DNA of 18,362 nucleotides from Basidiobolus heterosporus B8920 (lineage: Eukaryota; Basidiobolomycota; Basidiobolomycetes; Basidiobolales; Basidiobolaceae): contig JNET01032309.1 in assembly GCA_000697455.1 (NCBI GenBank), forward strand, positions 1 to 18,362, read 5' to 3'. Both the position numbers and the translations under genes were made by a program. Position 1 is the first letter of the stretch. Each line of letters starts with the position of its first letter. The notes under the pieces are model-generated. The model did not search any database, was not told where the DNA came from, and was given only the letters and a program-made list of their open reading frames with translations. This document shows, one piece after another, positions 17,235-18,362 of the stretch.

Positions 17235-18362
17235 AGAGGAATAATTTAGCAATAGTATTAGTGCCATTTCAACATCTAGAGTCGCTAATTCCTTGTCTTT
17301 TTGGTTGGCTTTTTTAAATCTTGCAACGGACCTACGAGTAATACTGTATATGACTTTTCAACATATTTCTTATTTATAAAATCGCAATTTATTAATTGAT
17401 GATCTTTATATATGCATTCGAGTTGTATCCAAATCTATTTTCTACTTATATGCACACTCTAGGGAACCAACCTAGCTTGCTCATCCGAGTGCGTTTAAGC
17501 GTACCAAAACAAACCTGGCTGAGGAAAAACAAGTTGCTTCAGCAAAACTTCACTATTGCATCAAATACAAAGTATGCGTCAGTTCTTATATGTCAAGGGA
17601 GGGAATATTTGGGGCGGGCAAAATGTTTGAGTGATCAGATTAGCCTTTATGGTTGCGCTCAAAGTCAAACAACCTAAATGCCAACCATGAAGTATGGAAG
17701 GTATACATGTGTGTATGTAATGTATGGATGTGAGCCAAGTCAAACAACCTAGATGTTTCATCCACAGTGTTAACCCCATGGATGCGATCAAAGTCAACAG
17801 CTGCCTTATGCATAACTCGACCATAACTCAAACATAGTGCCTAGGGAGAGAGAAATGAAGAATTGTCGAAATTTGTGAATGAATTAGGATGTCTTCTATA
17901 ATCAGCAGGAGGTGGGTTAGGGGTTAGTAGAGTAAGATACGCGGTTGGCCAAGACTAAGTCAGCTTTGTGCGAGTGGACTGGTTCTATGGGGTACAATCT
18001 AAATCATACGGTGTTGGATGATAGAAAATAATTAGTACAAAGTATATAACCAACACATGCCCTCAATTTTATACCATTATCTAGAGATACTGTAAAGTTT
18101 GGGGTCATTTGGCCATGTTTTCAAAAGTAAAGTAATATGGGCTCTCAGTAAAACCTGAGTATAAATTGATAAGCATAATAAGGGTAAGGTCTAGTATGAA
18201 TAATCAAATGGTAAATTATGTGAAATTCAACAGTGTTAACATTTATGTACTTTCTGATTGAATGTACCAAACCAAGGGATCATCACAGGGTAAGTTACCA
18301 GTCTTAGTTAGCTCTTACGCATGAGTAGTAGTAAGCATATGTATATATGAGATCTTTTATTG
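17235..18362. other. Region after CDS1 without recognisable gene
   Basis: There are 1.1 kb with no supported gene. No exact AATAAA follows the CDS1 stop closely. Open frames on both strands at about 17396-17831 overlap the degenerate repeat at 17648-17802 and owe some of their repeated words to it, so they are probably not genes. A 7-bp inverted repeat GTGTTGG...CCAACAC (18011-18017, 18050-18056) is noted. Confidence 0.5.
17648..17802. repeat. Degenerate 28-nt direct repeat, three copies
   Basis: Copies are at 17648-17675, 17723-17750 and 17777-17802 (the last 2 nt shorter and most diverged). The shared core is AAGTCAAACAACCT in the first two and AAGTCAACAGCT in the third, each preceded by a TATGG[TA]TG-like head. 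Start-to-start spacing is 75 and 54 bp, so the copies are dispersed rather than head-to-tail. Origin is unknown. Confidence 0.65.

Noticed and set aside
17396-17831. Open frames of about 60-93 codons on both strands after CDS1.
   Set aside because: No family resemblance. The internal repetition in the minus-strand frames is explained by the degenerate 28-nt DNA repeat.
18011-18056. TGTTGG...CCAACA ends reminiscent of a Copia-type LTR terminus.
   Set aside because: The arms are only 7 bp and 32 nt apart, with no second LTR, no internal coding remains and no recognisable target-site duplication in the window. Too little to call an element.

Overview
The window reads as nuclear DNA of a fungus. 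The evidence is short spliceosomal introns (about 55-140 nt, GT...AG), a fungal-type nitrate reductase, and cytosolic housekeeping proteins with fungal or early-opisthokont features. The BMS1 GTPase domain and the sparse introns in the nitrate reductase and Asp-tRNA synthetase genes would fit an early-diverging filamentous lineage, but that placement is inference. I see no prokaryotic operon, tRNA, rRNA, CRISPR array or complete mobile element.

Left arm (1 to about 3150): three tandem, same-strand copies of a heat-shock-factor (HSF)-type DNA-binding-domain gene. The first is a relic and the second is broken by two frame-changing deletions. The third splices cleanly into a 127-residue protein that is almost only the DNA-binding domain. 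Recognising two short introns in this family is what makes the copies legible. Spacers and small tandem repeats lie between and after them.

Centre (3156 to 10938): an intronless nitrate reductase gene on the minus strand, ending tail to tail with the third HSF copy; then RPS23 (minus, with a 4-nt first coding exon) and BMS1 (plus, four exons), which diverge from a 296-bp shared promoter. Both products serve the small ribosomal subunit, one as structural protein uS12 and the other as a GTPase of the pre-40S/90S particle.

Right arm (11592 to 17234): an SR splicing factor (RRM, CCHC knuckle, RS tail; minus, five exons with a probable 16-nt microexon), then cytosolic aspartyl-tRNA synthetase (minus, single exon), which diverges from CDP-diacylglycerol synthase (plus, eight exons). 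The last 1.1 kb has no recognisable gene but holds a degenerate 28-nt repeat.

Apart from the HSF array and the solitary nitrate reductase, this is ordinary housekeeping territory: translation, ribosome assembly, splicing and phospholipid synthesis. I found no convincing new multi-gene system. The items most worth a second look are the decaying HSF array with its DBD-only survivor, the SR microexon, a promoter-like telobox plus TATA block between BMS1 and the SR gene, and a 47-codon minus-strand ORF just past the SR stop.
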